Numbered from the stretch's first letter, positions 1 through 9,565 are shown. The stretch: 64,000 nt of DNA from Lachnospiraceae bacterium (GCA_022794265.1 JAAWEK010000025.1:1-64000); one strand, 5' to 3'. A program made the numbers and translations. The notes: generated by a model not told the origin, from the sequence alone.

Positions 1-140
1 AAGGACGGAGCAGGTTTGCTCAATCCTTTAAATTACTATCTAAGATAGGTTGGAATATAAGTTGTAGAGCCGTATACGAGACCCGTACGTACGGTTCAAT
101 GAGAGGGAGATAACTCTTGCAGTTATTTCTCTACTCTATT
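1..140 (+). mobile_element. Group II intron, 3' end (domains V and VI), partial
   Basis: This is the catalytic 3' end of a group II self-splicing intron; the rest lies left of the window. Domain V is at 67-97: outer arms GAGCCGTA and TACGGTTC pair, an inner TACG/CGTA stem caps it, and the two-base CG bulge sits on the 3' side. Domain VI follows at 101-136: AGGGAGATAACT (104-115) pairs with AGTTATTTCTCT (121-132), and the GAG/CTC base leaves A133 bulged as the branch-point adenosine. The 3' splice site should be near 139-140, seven or eight bases past the branch point. No intron-encoded reverse transcriptase is visible here, as expected if its ORF is in domain IV upstream. The distal loop of domain V is not a clean GNRA loop, so activity is unproven. 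Confidence 0.8.
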
Positions 141-204
141 TACGATGATACTGTCAATTGATTAATAGCTGAAAGTGTGTTAAAATGTTGAATATGAAAG
201 GAAT

Positions 205-1110
205 GTGAAAAGTTTGAAAGATTTGTTATTTATTTATAATCCGTTTTCTGGTAAAGGAATGATAAAAGATTGTCTGTCTGACATTATAGATTTATTTGTA
301 AAAGCCGGCTTTCAGGTTGGTATTTATCCGACTCAGGGAAAATTGGATGCAAAGGAGCATGTAATACACTGTTCATCTCATTATGATATGATTGTCTGCA
401 GCGGCGGTGACGGAACCCTGAACGAAGTAATCAGTGGAATTATGGAATTAAAAGAACGGCCGGTACTGGGATATATTCCGGCAGGATCTACGAATGATTT
501 TGCCACAAGTATCCGTTTGCCAAAGGATATGAAAGATGCAGCAGGAGTAGCGGTAAAAGGAATGCCTGTTGCCGTAGACATTGGGCGGTTCAATAGGAGA
601 AACTTTGTTTATATCGCTGCATTTGGTGCGTTTACTGATGTTTCATATATGACTCCTCAGGAAATGAAAAATGCTATCGGGCATCCGGCTTATATCATTG
701 AAGCAGTAATGAAACTTACCTCCCTGCGAACCTATCATATGAAAGTAAAGTATGAAAACGGTGAATTGGAAGGAGATTTTCTGTATGGAATGGTGTCAAA
801 TTCAATTTCTGTCGGTGGATTTAAAGGAATTACGGGAAAAAATGTAGTGCTGGATGACGGAATGTTTGAAGTTACATTGGTAAAGCAACCGAAAAATCCG
901 CTGGATTTGCAGATTATACTGGGATGTCTTCTGGGACTGGATATGAGGTCTGATAGTATCATTTCTTTTAAATCATCTAAAATTATTTTTATGGCAGATG
1001 AAAAAGTACCTTGGGTTTTGGACGGAGAGTATGGCGGTTCTCCAAAGAATGTAAAAATTGAAAATTTAAATAAGGCTATTAGAATAATGTCTGGAATTTC
1101 AAAAAAATAG
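205..1110 (+). CDS. Diacylglycerol kinase-family lipid kinase (YegS/BmrU/DgkB-like)
   Basis: The protein of about 300 residues belongs to the DAGK catalytic superfamily, which phosphorylates diacylglycerol or related lipids at the membrane. The N-terminal NPFSGKG segment (about residue 12) and the GGDGTLNEV nucleotide-binding motif (about residue 68) are intact, followed by the PAGSTNDFA segment. The C-terminal half has the beta-rich fold typical of the family, and the length is normal. The start is uncertain: GTG 205 is only two bases from AAAGGA (197-202), while TTG 214, in the same frame, has better spacing. The gene stands between the group II intron end and rpoD and is followed by its own terminator. 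The exact lipid substrate cannot be read from sequence. Confidence 0.85.
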   Translation: MKSLKDLLFIYNPFSGKGMIKDCLSDIIDLFVKAGFQVGIYPTQGKLDAKEHVIHCSSHYDMIVCSGGDGTLNEVISGIMELKERPVLGYIPAGSTNDFATSIRLPKDMKDAAGVAVKGMPVAVDIGRFNRRNFVYIAAFGAFTDVSYMTPQEMKNAIGHPAYIIEAVMKLTSLRTYHMKVKYENGELEGDFLYGMVSNSISVGGFKGITGKNVVLDDGMFEVTLVKQPKNPLDLQIILGCLLGLDMRSDSIISFKSSKIIFMADEKVPWVLDGEYGGSPKNVKIENLNKAIRIMSGISKK

Positions 1111-1216
1111 TTGTTTCAGATTATACTGAAAAATGCAAGATGTAATATTTGATAAACTTGTCGACTTTTTTTGACGAAATATTATATTTTTTCACAAAAT
1201 TTAAAAATATTCGAAT

Positions 1217-1242
1217 AGCTGGTTTACACCAGCTGTTTTTTT
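1217..1242 (+). terminator. Rho-independent terminator of the lipid kinase gene, overlapping the rpoD promoter
   Basis: AGCTGG (1217-1222) pairs perfectly with CCAGCT (1229-1234) around the loop TTTACA, and a run of seven T (1236-1242) follows. The loop is also the -35 hexamer of the next promoter. Confidence 0.8.
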
Positions 1243-1251
1243 GTGTATAAT
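1223..1251 (+). promoter_or_regulatory. Sigma-A promoter for rpoD
   Basis: TTTACA (1223-1228) and TATAAT (1246-1251) are separated by exactly 17 bases. Transcription should begin near 1258, which rules out the upstream in-frame TTG 1241 and ATG 1250 as rpoD starts. The -35 lies in the loop and the spacer in the T-tract of the preceding terminator. Confidence 0.8.
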
Positions 1252-1303
1252 GTTGCACCGTACAAGGGATAATGTAATTAGACGACAGAAAGGACCGATA
1301 TTA

Positions 1304-2455
1304 GTGGTTGAAGAAGAATTCTTAGGCAATTTGTTCAGATTAGTAGAAAAAGGTAAGAGTAACAATAACTCCATTGAATTTTCGGAAATTGATGGATTTT
1401 GTAAAGAAGCAAAACTTACAGGTGACCAGATGGATCTGGTATATCAATATTTGGAAGATAATAAAATTGACGTGGTTCAGATAAGTGAAGAACCGGAACT
1501 GGAATATATAAATGGCACGGATTTGCTGTCTGATGATTCTTTATTATTGGAGCCGACAGACGATGAACTGGAGGAAGAGGAAGAAAACATTGATCTGGAT
1601 GCCATAGATTTATTGGATGGCGTAGGAACGGAAGACCCGGTCAGAATGTATTTAAAGGAAATTGGTACAGTTCCCCTTCTAACGGCAGAGGAGGAACTGC
1701 GTCTTGCCAAAAGAAAAGCCGAAGGAGATCAGAAGGCAAAGGACCGTCTGATTGAGGCTAATCTGCGTCTTGTTGTCAGTATTGCCAAAAGATATACTGG
1801 CAGAGGAATGAGTTTTTTGGATTTAGTACAGGAAGGAAATCTGGGTCTGATTAAAGGCGTGGAAAAATTTAATTATGACAAGGGATTCAAGCTGAGTACA
1901 TATGCTACTTGGTGGATTCGACAGTCAGTTACAAGGGCTCTTGCAGATCAGGCAAGAACGATTCGTGTGCCGGTCCATATGGTAGAAACCATTAACAGAA
2001 TGTCTAAGATGCAGAGAAAATTAACACTGGAACTGGGATATGAACCTTCCCCGGCAGAATTGGCAACGGCACTGGATATGTCAGAAAGTAAGGTTCTTGA
2101 AATCATGCAGATTGCAAGGGAGCCGGCATCTCTGGAGACGCCAATCGGTGAAGAAGATGATTCCAATCTTGGAGATTTTGTTGCAGATAATAACACTGTA
2201 ACACCAGAGGCAAATGTGGAAGCAGTGATGCTCAGAGAGCATATTGATTTATTGCTGCAGGATTTAAAAGACAGGGAGCGTCAGGTAATAGTCCTGCGTT
2301 TTGGTTTGGAGGATGGTCATCCTAGGACGTTGGAAGAAGTGGGAAGGGAATTCAATGTAACCAGGGAAAGAATCCGTCAGATTGAGGCAAAGGCATTGCG
2401 GAAATTAAGAAATCCGGTGCGGAGTAAGAAGATAAAAGATTTTTTGTCGAATTAA
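1304..2455 (+). CDS. rpoD: RNA polymerase primary sigma factor (sigma-A, RpoD)
   Basis: This housekeeping sigma factor directs RNA polymerase to -10/-35 promoters. From GTG 1304 it has 383 residues, normal for Firmicute SigA. A short acidic region 1.1 is followed by region 1.2 ([12 protein letters not shown]), region 2 with the melting and -10 recognition helix ([19 protein letters not shown]), region 3, and region 4.2 with the helix-turn-helix around [20 protein letters not shown]. The start is set by AGAAAGGA nine bases upstream and by the promoter at 1223-1251, which excludes earlier codons. The stretch between regions 1.1 and 1.2 is very acidic. In many Firmicutes dnaG precedes rpoD; here a lipid kinase does. 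Confidence 0.97.
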   Translation: MVEEEFLGNLFRLVEKGKSNNNSIEFSEIDGFCKEAKLTGDQMDLVYQYLEDNKIDVVQISEEPELEYINGTDLLSDDSLLLEPTDDELEEEEENIDLDAIDLLDGVGTEDPVRMYLKEIGTVPLLTAEEELRLAKRKAEGDQKAKDRLIEANLRLVVSIAKRYTGRGMSFLDLVQEGNLGLIKGVEKFNYDKGFKLSTYATWWIRQSVTRALADQARTIRVPVHMVETINRMSKMQRKLTLELGYEPSPAELATALDMSESKVLEIMQIAREPASLETPIGEEDDSNLGDFVADNNTVTPEANVEAVMLREHIDLLLQDLKDRERQVIVLRFGLEDGHPRTLEEVGREFNVTRERIRQIEAKALRKLRNPVRSKKIKDFLSN

Positions 2456-2475
2456 AATTGAATTGTTATATATAT

Positions 2476-2594
2476 GGCTAGTCGGACGCAGCTTTTATAA
2501 TTAGAATATTTGCAAGCAATAAAATTTTAATACTTAATAATTATATAAATTCGGCAGAAACCAGGAAGGCTTTCACCCCTGCGTTCGGCCAGCC
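2476..2594 (+). repeat. Long imperfect inverted repeat in the rpoD-gltB gap (possible structured RNA or MITE)
   Basis: GGCTAGTCGGACGCAG (2476-2491) and CTGCGTTCGGCCAGCC (2579-2594) pair at 15 of 16 positions, counting two G-T pairs. They enclose 87 bases, AT-rich in the left part and GC-richer near the right arm. No ORF lies in the 316-base gap between rpoD and gltB. There is no T-tract after the right arm, so it is not a simple terminator. I could not match it to a riboswitch class. Confidence 0.55.
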
Positions 2595-2675
2595 AAATTC
2601 TTGAAAATTGCATACACAATTTCTGGAATTGATTCAAAACAAGAAAAAGTCAGACAATTCCCTAAAAAATTATTA

Positions 2676-2704
2676 TTTACAATTTAAAAAAGTTGTAGTA
2701 TATT
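2676..2704 (+). promoter_or_regulatory. Putative sigma-A promoter for gltBD
   Basis: TTTACA (2676-2681), a 17-base spacer and TATATT (2699-2704) lie about 70 bases upstream of the gltB start. No operator or riboswitch was recognised between it and the gene. Confidence 0.6.
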
Positions 2705-2771
2705 ATCATACAGAAGATTAAGGCTCATACAAATGAACTTAACTAAAAAATTGAATAAGGAAGGGATGCAC

Positions 2772-5700
2772 ATGAACCAGAACGAATTATTTGTTCGTGC
2801 TGCTGAACAGGGAATGTATAGCCCGAGATTTGAGCACGATAACTGCGGTATTGGTGCTGTCGTTAATATCAAAGGAAAAAAGACGCATGAAACCGTTGAG
2901 AATGCATTAAAAATAGTAGAAAATTTAGAACACAGAGCAGGCAAAGATGCCGAGGGAAAGACCGGAGACGGTGTAGGAATTCTATTACAGATTTCACACA
3001 AGTTCTTTAAGAAAGCGGTCAGATCCCTCGGTATTTTTTTAGGTTCGGAGAGAGAATACGGAATTGGTATGTTTTTCTTTCCGCAGGATGAACTGAAACG
3101 CAATCAGGCAAAAAAGATGTTTGAGATTATTGTGGAAAAAGAAGGTCTGGAATTTTTGGGATGGAGAGAAGTACCAACAGTTCCGGAAGTTCTGGGGGCC
3201 AAAGCGGTGGAATGTATGCCTTGTATTATGCAGGGGTTTGTTAAGAAGCCAGAGAATGTGAAAAAAGGTTTGGATTTTGACAGAAAATTGTATGTGGCAA
3301 GACGGGTATTTGAACAGAGTAATGATAATACATATGTTGTATCACTGTCCAGCCGTACCATTGTATACAAAGGTATGTTTCTGGTTGGACAGCTCCGGTT
3401 GTTTTTTCAGGATTTACAGGATGCCGATTATGAGTCCGCTATTGCCATGGTACATTCCCGCTTCAGTACAAATACCAATCCAAGCTGGCAGCGCGCCCAT
3501 CCCAACCGCCTGATGGTTCACAATGGTGAGATTAACACGATTCGCGGAAATGCAGACAATATGCTGGCCAGAGAAGAAACAATGGCCTCTGAATATCTGA
3601 AAGGCGAAATGCATAAAGTTATGCCGGTGGTAAACCAGGAAGGTTCTGATTCAGCAATGCTGGACAATACATTGGAATTTCTGGTTATGAGCGGAATGGA
3701 ACTGCCGTTGGCTGTTATGATTACCATTCCGGAACCGTGGGACAACAATTATACGATTAGTCAGGCCAGAAGAGACTTTTATCAGTATTATGCAACCATG
3801 ATGGAGCCATGGGATGGTCCGGCTTCAATTTTGTTCTCGGATGGTGATATTATGGGAGCGGTTTTGGACAGAAACGGACTTCGTCCGTCCCGTTATTATA
3901 TTACCAATGATGATACACTGGTATTATCTTCGGAAGTAGGTGTCCTTGACATGGATCCGACTGAAATTGTTGCCAAGGAAAGGCTTCGTCCGGGAAAAAT
4001 GCTTTTGGTGGATACCGTAAAAGGCAGATTGATTGATGATGATGAATTAAAAGAAAGATATGCATCCAGACAGCCGTATGGAGAGTGGCTGGACAGCAAT
4101 CTGGTAAAATTGAAAGATTTAAAGATACCGAATAAAAAAGTAGAAGAATATTCGACAGAGGATAGAAAACGCTTGCAGAAAGCCTTTGGATATACCTTTG
4201 AGGAACTGAAAACTTCCATACTTCCCATGGCAAAAAATGGCTCAGAGCCTATATCTGCCATGGGAAGCGATAAACCATTAGCGGTTCTTTCCAATGAAGC
4301 ACAACCGTTATTTAATTATTTTAAACAGCTGTTTGCGCAGGTAACAAATCCGCCGATTGACGCTATCCGGGAGGAAATAGTTACATCCACCACAGTTTAT
4401 ATTGGCGAAGATGGAAATATTTTGGAGGAAAGACCGGAGAACTGTCAGGTTTTGAAGGTTTCTAATCCAATCCTGACCAGTACGGATATGTTGAAGATTA
4501 AAAATATGAATGTACCAGGATTTCGGGTAGAAGTCATACCTATTTTATATTATAAAAATACTTCTCTGGAAAAAGCAATTGAACATCTCTTTGTGGAAGC
4601 AGACAGAGCCCATAGGGATGGTGCCAATATTTTAATTTTGTCTGACAGAGGTGTGGATGAAAATCATGTGGCAATCCCATCTTTGCTGGCGGTATCAGCG
4701 CTTCATCAGCATTTGGTTCTTACAAAGAAAAGAACCAGTCTGGCCATTATTCTGGAAAGCGGAGAACCAAGGGAAGTTCATCATTTTGCAACCCTGCTGG
4801 GTTATGGTGCATGTGCGATTAATCCTTATCTGGCACAGGAATCCATTAAACAGCTGATTGACCTGGATATGTTAGACAAAGATTATTATGCGGCGGTGAA
4901 CGACTATAATGATGCAATTCTTCACGGAATCGTTAAGATTGCTTCTAAAATGGGAATTTCAACAATACAGTCCTATCAGGGTTCCCAGATTTTTGAAGCG
5001 CTGGGTATCAGTGAGGAAGTGATTAATAAGTATTTTACAAATACGGTCAGCAGAATTGGCGGAATTACCTTAAAAGATATAGAAATCAGAGTGGATTCCC
5101 TGCATTCCAAAGCATTTGACCCGTTGGGTCTGGGCGTGGACCTGACTTTAGACAGCAATGGCAGTCATAAATTCAGAAGCGGAAAGGAAGAACATCTGTA
5201 TAACCCTCAGACCATACATTTGCTGCAGCAGTCCACATGGACTGGAAATTATGATTTGTTTAAACAGTACACTCATCATATTGATGAAGAAATGAATGCA
5301 GTCCATATTCGCGGCCTTATTGATTTTAAATATCCGGCTCAGGGGATTCCGCTGGAAGAAGTGGAAAGTGTTGACAGTATTGTCAGACGGTTTAAGACCG
5401 GCGCCATGTCCTATGGCTCCATTTCCCAGGAAGCTCATGAAACAATGGCAATTGCCATGAATATGATTCACGGAAAATCCAACAGCGGGGAAGGCGGTGA
5501 AAGCCTGGAGCGTCTGGAAACCGGTAAAGATGGTTTGAACCGTTGTTCTGCCATAAAGCAGGTAGCTTCTGGAAGATTCGGCGTTACTTCCAAATATCTG
5601 GTCAGTGCGAAAGAAATACAGATTAAGATGGCGCAGGGGGCAAAACCTGGAGAGGGCGGCCACCTTCCGGGACAGAAGGTATATCCGTGGATTGCAAAAA

Positions 5701-7322
5701 CCAGACATTCCACACCAGGCGTCAGCCTGATTTCGCCGCCGCCACATCACGATATTTATTCTATTGAAGATCTGGCCCAGCTTATTTATGACTGTAAAAA
5801 TGCCAACCGGGATGCAAGAATTTCCGTAAAACTGGTATCGGAAGCGGGAGTAGGCACCGTTGCTGCAGGTGTTGCCAAGGCAGGGGCACAGGTGATTCTG
5901 ATTTCCGGATATGACGGCGGTACCGGAGCGGCGCCGAGAAATTCTATATATAATGCAGGACTTCCATGGGAATTAGGTCTGGCGGAGGCGCACCAGACAT
6001 TGATTCTGAACGGTCTGAGAAATAAAGTTATTGTAGAAACCGATGGTAAGCTGATGAGCGGACGGGATGTTGCCATAGCAGCTATGCTGGGAGCGGAAGA
6101 ATTCGGCTTTGCCACGGCGCCTTTGGTGACAATGGGCTGCGTCATGATGCGCGTCTGTAATCTGGATACCTGTCCGGTGGGCGTGGCTACACAGAATCCG
6201 GAACTTCGAAAGAGATTTAAGGGAAAACCGGAATATGTTGTAAACTTTATGAAGTTTATTGCTCAGGAATTAAGAGAATATATGGCGAAGTTAGGAATAA
6301 AAACAGTGGATGAACTGGTGGGAAGAAGTGATTTTCTGATACCGAAGAACGGCGTTATGGATGGCAATGCCGGAACCGTGGATTTATCCAGAATCTTAAA
6401 CCCCGATGTTATCCATGAGCCGGTAAAATATTATGAAAAGAATGTATATGATTTCCAACTGGAAAAAACACTGGATGAAAAAATTTTGCTTAAGAAGCTG
6501 AAGGGGGCTTTGGAAAAGAAACAAAAGCGCAGCATTGAAGTGGATGTCAGTAATACGGACCGCTCTTTTGGAACGATATTTGGATCAGAAATAACAAAAA
6601 TGTATCATGACACTTTGGAAGAGGATACATTTATAGTTAAATGTAAAGGGGCAGGCGGTCAGAGTTTCGGTGCATTCATACCGAAAGGACTGACACTGGA
6701 ACTTACTGGTGACAGCAATGATTACTTTGGAAAAGGACTGTCCGGCGGCAAGCTGATTGTATATCCGCCGAAAGGAATCCTGTATAAACCGGATGAAAAT
6801 ATCATTATTGGTAATGTGGCGCTGTATGGAGCCACCAGCGGCAAGGCATATATTAACGGTGTGGCAGGCGAGCGGTTCTGTGTTCGTAATTCAGGTGCAG
6901 TAGCAGTGGCAGAAGGCGTAGGTGACCATGGCTGTGAATATATGACCGGTGGCCGGGTGGTTATTCTGGGTAGAACAGGAAAGAATTTTGCAGCCGGCAT
7001 GAGTGGCGGAGTGGCATATGTTCTGGATGAAGACAGGAATTTATATACCAAATTGAACAAAGAGCTGGTATCTTCCAGTGAAGTTACTTCAAAATACGAT
7101 GTCATGGAATTGAAGCAGATGATTATTGATCATGTGGCATATACCAATTCGGAAAAAGGAAAGATGATACTGGATAACTTTGGAGAATATCTTCCGAAAT
7201 TTAAGAAAATAATTCCGCACGATTATAATAAAATGCTAATGACTATCGTTCAGATGGAAGAAAAAGGCTTAAGCAGCGAGCAGGCCCAGATTGAAGCATT
7301 TTATGCAATGAACAGAAACTGA
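2772..7322 (+). CDS. gltB: Glutamate synthase large (alpha) subunit
   Basis: The large subunit of GOGAT makes glutamate from glutamine and 2-oxoglutarate. ATG 2772 is chosen because AAGGAAGG lies seven bases upstream; ATG 2766 and ATG 2733 fit the RBS worse. From this start the protein has 1516 residues, the usual size. A 24-residue propeptide precedes the catalytic cysteine of the class II amidotransferase domain (HDNCGIGA, Cys25). The central region is followed by the FMN-binding synthase barrel (TGAMSYGSIS, and GYDGGTGAAP further on). The 3Fe-4S cluster cysteines follow near residues 1122-1133 (CVMMRVCNLDTC). The C-terminal GXGXG beta-helix domain begins near GAGGQSFGAF. gltD follows after 32 bases. 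Confidence 0.97.
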   Translation: MNQNELFVRAAEQGMYSPRFEHDNCGIGAVVNIKGKKTHETVENALKIVENLEHRAGKDAEGKTGDGVGILLQISHKFFKKAVRSLGIFLGSEREYGIGMFFFPQDELKRNQAKKMFEIIVEKEGLEFLGWREVPTVPEVLGAKAVECMPCIMQGFVKKPENVKKGLDFDRKLYVARRVFEQSNDNTYVVSLSSRTIVYKGMFLVGQLRLFFQDLQDADYESAIAMVHSRFSTNTNPSWQRAHPNRLMVHNGEINTIRGNADNMLAREETMASEYLKGEMHKVMPVVNQEGSDSAMLDNTLEFLVMSGMELPLAVMITIPEPWDNNYTISQARRDFYQYYATMMEPWDGPASILFSDGDIMGAVLDRNGLRPSRYYITNDDTLVLSSEVGVLDMDPTEIVAKERLRPGKMLLVDTVKGRLIDDDELKERYASRQPYGEWLDSNLVKLKDLKIPNKKVEEYSTEDRKRLQKAFGYTFEELKTSILPMAKNGSEPISAMGSDKPLAVLSNEAQPLFNYFKQLFAQVTNPPIDAIREEIVTSTTVYIGEDGNILEERPENCQVLKVSNPILTSTDMLKIKNMNVPGFRVEVIPILYYKNTSLEKAIEHLFVEADRAHRDGANILILSDRGVDENHVAIPSLLAVSALHQHLVLTKKRTSLAIILESGEPREVHHFATLLGYGACAINPYLAQESIKQLIDLDMLDKDYYAAVNDYNDAILHGIVKIASKMGISTIQSYQGSQIFEALGISEEVINKYFTNTVSRIGGITLKDIEIRVDSLHSKAFDPLGLGVDLTLDSNGSHKFRSGKEEHLYNPQTIHLLQQSTWTGNYDLFKQYTHHIDEEMNAVHIRGLIDFKYPAQGIPLEEVESVDSIVRRFKTGAMSYGSISQEAHETMAIAMNMIHGKSNSGEGGESLERLETGKDGLNRCSAIKQVASGRFGVTSKYLVSAKEIQIKMAQGAKPGEGGHLPGQKVYPWIAKTRHSTPGVSLISPPPHHDIYSIEDLAQLIYDCKNANRDARISVKLVSEAGVGTVAAGVAKAGAQVILISGYDGGTGAAPRNSIYNAGLPWELGLAEAHQTLILNGLRNKVIVETDGKLMSGRDVAIAAMLGAEEFGFATAPLVTMGCVMMRVCNLDTCPVGVATQNPELRKRFKGKPEYVVNFMKFIAQELREYMAKLGIKTVDELVGRSDFLIPKNGVMDGNAGTVDLSRILNPDVIHEPVKYYEKNVYDFQLEKTLDEKILLKKLKGALEKKQKRSIEVDVSNTDRSFGTIFGSEITKMYHDTLEEDTFIVKCKGAGGQSFGAFIPKGLTLELTGDSNDYFGKGLSGGKLIVYPPKGILYKPDENIIIGNVALYGATSGKAYINGVAGERFCVRNSGAVAVAEGVGDHGCEYMTGGRVVILGRTGKNFAAGMSGGVAYVLDEDRNLYTKLNKELVSSSEVTSKYDVMELKQMIIDHVAYTNSEKGKMILDNFGEYLPKFKKIIPHDYNKMLMTIVQMEEKGLSSEQAQIEAFYAMNRN

Positions 7323-7354
7323 GCCACATACATCTGCGTAGAAAGGAGTTAAGA

Positions 7355-8839
7355 ATGGGCAAACCAACCGGTTTTTTAGATTATGAGCGGGAGAACAGCA
7401 AAGCTGTTTCTCCAAAAGAAAGAATAAAAAATTTTAATGAATTTCATACCCCACTGTCAAAAGAAAAACAGCAGTTACAGGGCGCCAGATGTATGGACTG
7501 CGGCGTTCCGTTCTGTCAGTCCGGCATGATGATTGGCGGAATGGCTTCCGGCTGTCCGTTAAACAATCTGGTTCCGGAATGGAATGAATTGTTGTATACC
7601 GGTAACTGGGAGCAGGCGTATAACCGTCTGCATAAGACAAATAATTTTCCAGAGTTTACGGGAAGGGTATGTCCGGCGCTGTGTGAAAATGCATGTACCT
7701 GCAATCTCAATGATGAGCCGGTAGCTTCCAAACAGAATGAGCTGGCAATTATTGAAAATGCCTATGAAGAAGGATATGCAGCGGCAAAAATTCCAAAGGT
7801 CAGAACCGGTAAAAAGATAGCGGTTATCGGTTCCGGTCCTTCCGGACTGGCAGCAGCGGACCAGTTAAACCAGAGAGGTCATACAGTGACCGTATTTGAG
7901 CGTTCCGACCGGCCAGGCGGCCTTCTGATGTACGGTATTCCAAATATGAAGCTGGAAAAGCAGTATGTGGAGCGGAAAATCAGTATTATGAAAGAAGAAG
8001 GCGTAGAATTTATTACAGATACCAATGTAGGAAAAGATATTAAGGCAGATAAGATACTGAAGGATTATGACAGAGTGATTCTGGCCTGTGGCGCATCGAA
8101 TCCGAGAGACATAAAAGCACCAGGAAGGGAAGCCAGAGGAATTTATTTTGCAGTGGATTTTCTGAAAGCCACCACAAAAAGTCTTTTGGATACCGGTCTG
8201 AAGGAAGGAACCTATATTTCAACAAAAGGAAAGAAAGTTGTAGTTATCGGCGGAGGGGATACTGGTAATGATTGTGTGGGAACATCTATCCGTCTGGGAG
8301 CGGCCAGTGTACTGCAGCTGGAAATGATGCCAAAGGCTCCGGACTGCCGGGCAGCGGATAATCCGTGGCCGGAATGGCCAAAAATCTGTAAAACCGATTA
8401 CGGGCAGGAGGAATCCATTGCGGTGTTCGGTAAAGATCCGAGAGACTATTGTACCACGGTAAAAGAGTTTATTGCCGATAAAAATGGAAATCTCTGCCGG
8501 TTAAAACTGGTGAAACTGGAGAGCAGAAAAGACCAGGCCAGCGGAAGATTTATGATGACGGAAATCGAAGGCAGTGAATATGAAGTGGAAGCTGATATTG
8601 TATTGATTGCCGCAGGTTTCCTTGGAAGTGAATCTTATGTGACAAAAGCCTTCGGGGTGGAAGTGAATGAGCGTACCAATGTAAAGACGGCGGCCGGCCG
8701 GTATGAAACCAGTGCAAAGCGGGTATTTACTGCAGGAGATATGCACCGGGGACAGTCTCTGGTGGTATGGGCTATCCGGGAAGGACGGGATGCCGCCCGT
8801 GAAGTTGACCTGAGTCTGATGGGATATACCAACTTGTAA
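7355..8839 (+). CDS. gltD: Glutamate synthase small (beta) subunit
   Basis: The beta subunit oxidises NAD(P)H on FAD and passes electrons through 4Fe-4S clusters to the large subunit. At 494 residues it has the usual length. The N-terminal adrenodoxin-like part carries the cluster cysteines (CMDCGVPFC, GCPLNN, and CPALCENACTC about residues 107-117). The FAD-binding Rossmann motif is GSGPSGLAAAD (about 158-168), the NAD(P) motif is VVIGGGDTGNDC (about 296), and the second FAD contact is the C-terminal TAGDMHRGQS. AAAGGAG precedes ATG 7355. It is in one operon with gltB. The lepB promoter overlaps its stop codon. Confidence 0.96.
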   Translation: MGKPTGFLDYERENSKAVSPKERIKNFNEFHTPLSKEKQQLQGARCMDCGVPFCQSGMMIGGMASGCPLNNLVPEWNELLYTGNWEQAYNRLHKTNNFPEFTGRVCPALCENACTCNLNDEPVASKQNELAIIENAYEEGYAAAKIPKVRTGKKIAVIGSGPSGLAAADQLNQRGHTVTVFERSDRPGGLLMYGIPNMKLEKQYVERKISIMKEEGVEFITDTNVGKDIKADKILKDYDRVILACGASNPRDIKAPGREARGIYFAVDFLKATTKSLLDTGLKEGTYISTKGKKVVVIGGGDTGNDCVGTSIRLGAASVLQLEMMPKAPDCRAADNPWPEWPKICKTDYGQEESIAVFGKDPRDYCTTVKEFIADKNGNLCRLKLVKLESRKDQASGRFMMTEIEGSEYEVEADIVLIAAGFLGSESYVTKAFGVEVNERTNVKTAAGRYETSAKRVFTAGDMHRGQSLVVWAIREGRDAAREVDLSLMGYTNL

Positions 8840-8861
8840 TTTTAAAGAATTGTGATATAAT
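8834..8861 (+). promoter_or_regulatory. Putative promoter for lepB
   Basis: TTGTAA (8834-8839), a 16-base spacer and TATAAT (8856-8861). The -35 element overlaps the gltD stop codon, so lepB can be transcribed independently of gltBD. Confidence 0.6.
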
Positions 8862-8914
8862 ACATGTGTAACGATTTTCCCTGAAACAGAGAAGGGTTGC
8901 GAGGTGAATGCGGC

Positions 8915-9565
8915 ATGTATAACAATCTTGATGATGATATTGAGATTATCTACTGGGGGGAAGATGAAGAGGACGATATTGTCAATTCTGAAAAATTCAA
9001 AAAGCGCAGAAGACGGGGCCGGCTGCCGGAGGATTTTGATCTGCGGAAAGAAGCGATGAATTGGCTGAAGCTGATAGTTGTTGCCGTTATATTAGTAGTT
9101 GCAATTAATAAACTGGTAATAATAAATGCCAGAGTACCCACTGGTTCCATGGAACGGACCATTCATGAGAAAAGTCGTATGATAGGTTCACGGCTGGCAT
9201 ATTTATTTTCAGAACCGGAACGGGGAGATATTATAATTTTCCGCTTTCCGGATAATATGAAAGAGAATTATGTGAAGCGGGTCATCGGTCTTCCGGGAGA
9301 GTATGTGGAGATACGAAACGGTATTGTCTATATTGACGACGAACCGTTGGAAGAAGACTATACGTATTTTGATGACGGAATCGTAGATTTAAAAGGAGAT
9401 TTTGCAAAAACACAGGTTCCGGAAGGATGTTATTTCGTATTGGGTGATAACCGGAATAATTCCCATGATTCCAGGACCTGGAAAACCACTCATTTTGTCA
9501 AGGAAAATCTCATACTGGGCAAGGCAATGTTTAGTTATTACCCTAAAATTTATTGGCTGAAATAA
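8915..9565 (+). CDS. lepB: Signal peptidase I
   Basis: This membrane serine protease removes signal peptides from exported proteins. ATG 8915 is preceded at seven bases by GAGGTGA; the in-frame TTG 8897 has no proper RBS. The 216-residue protein starts with a charged cytoplasmic stretch of about 50 residues, longer than in Bacillus SipS. One transmembrane helix follows (about 52-72). The catalytic serine is in PTGSMERT, the general-base lysine in YVKRVIGLPGE, and the C-terminal box is LGDNRNNSHDSR. The 3' end is followed by a strong palindromic terminator shared with the convergent acetyltransferase gene. The number of other type I signal peptidases in the genome cannot be known from here. 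Confidence 0.95.
   Translation: MYNNLDDDIEIIYWGEDEEDDIVNSEKFKKRRRRGRLPEDFDLRKEAMNWLKLIVVAVILVVAINKLVIINARVPTGSMERTIHEKSRMIGSRLAYLFSEPERGDIIIFRFPDNMKENYVKRVIGLPGEYVEIRNGIVYIDDEPLEEDYTYFDDGIVDLKGDFAKTQVPEGCYFVLGDNRNNSHDSRTWKTTHFVKENLILGKAMFSYYPKIYWLK

Noticed and set aside
1241-1303. In-frame N-terminal extension of rpoD
   Set aside because: The -10 box and predicted transcription start lie inside it, and the RBS fits GTG 1304.
5148-5750. 200-codon open frame on the minus strand inside gltB
   Set aside because: It is antisense to the conserved FMN and synthase region, has no RBS, and its translation shows no domain pattern. It is a shadow of the gltB codon usage.
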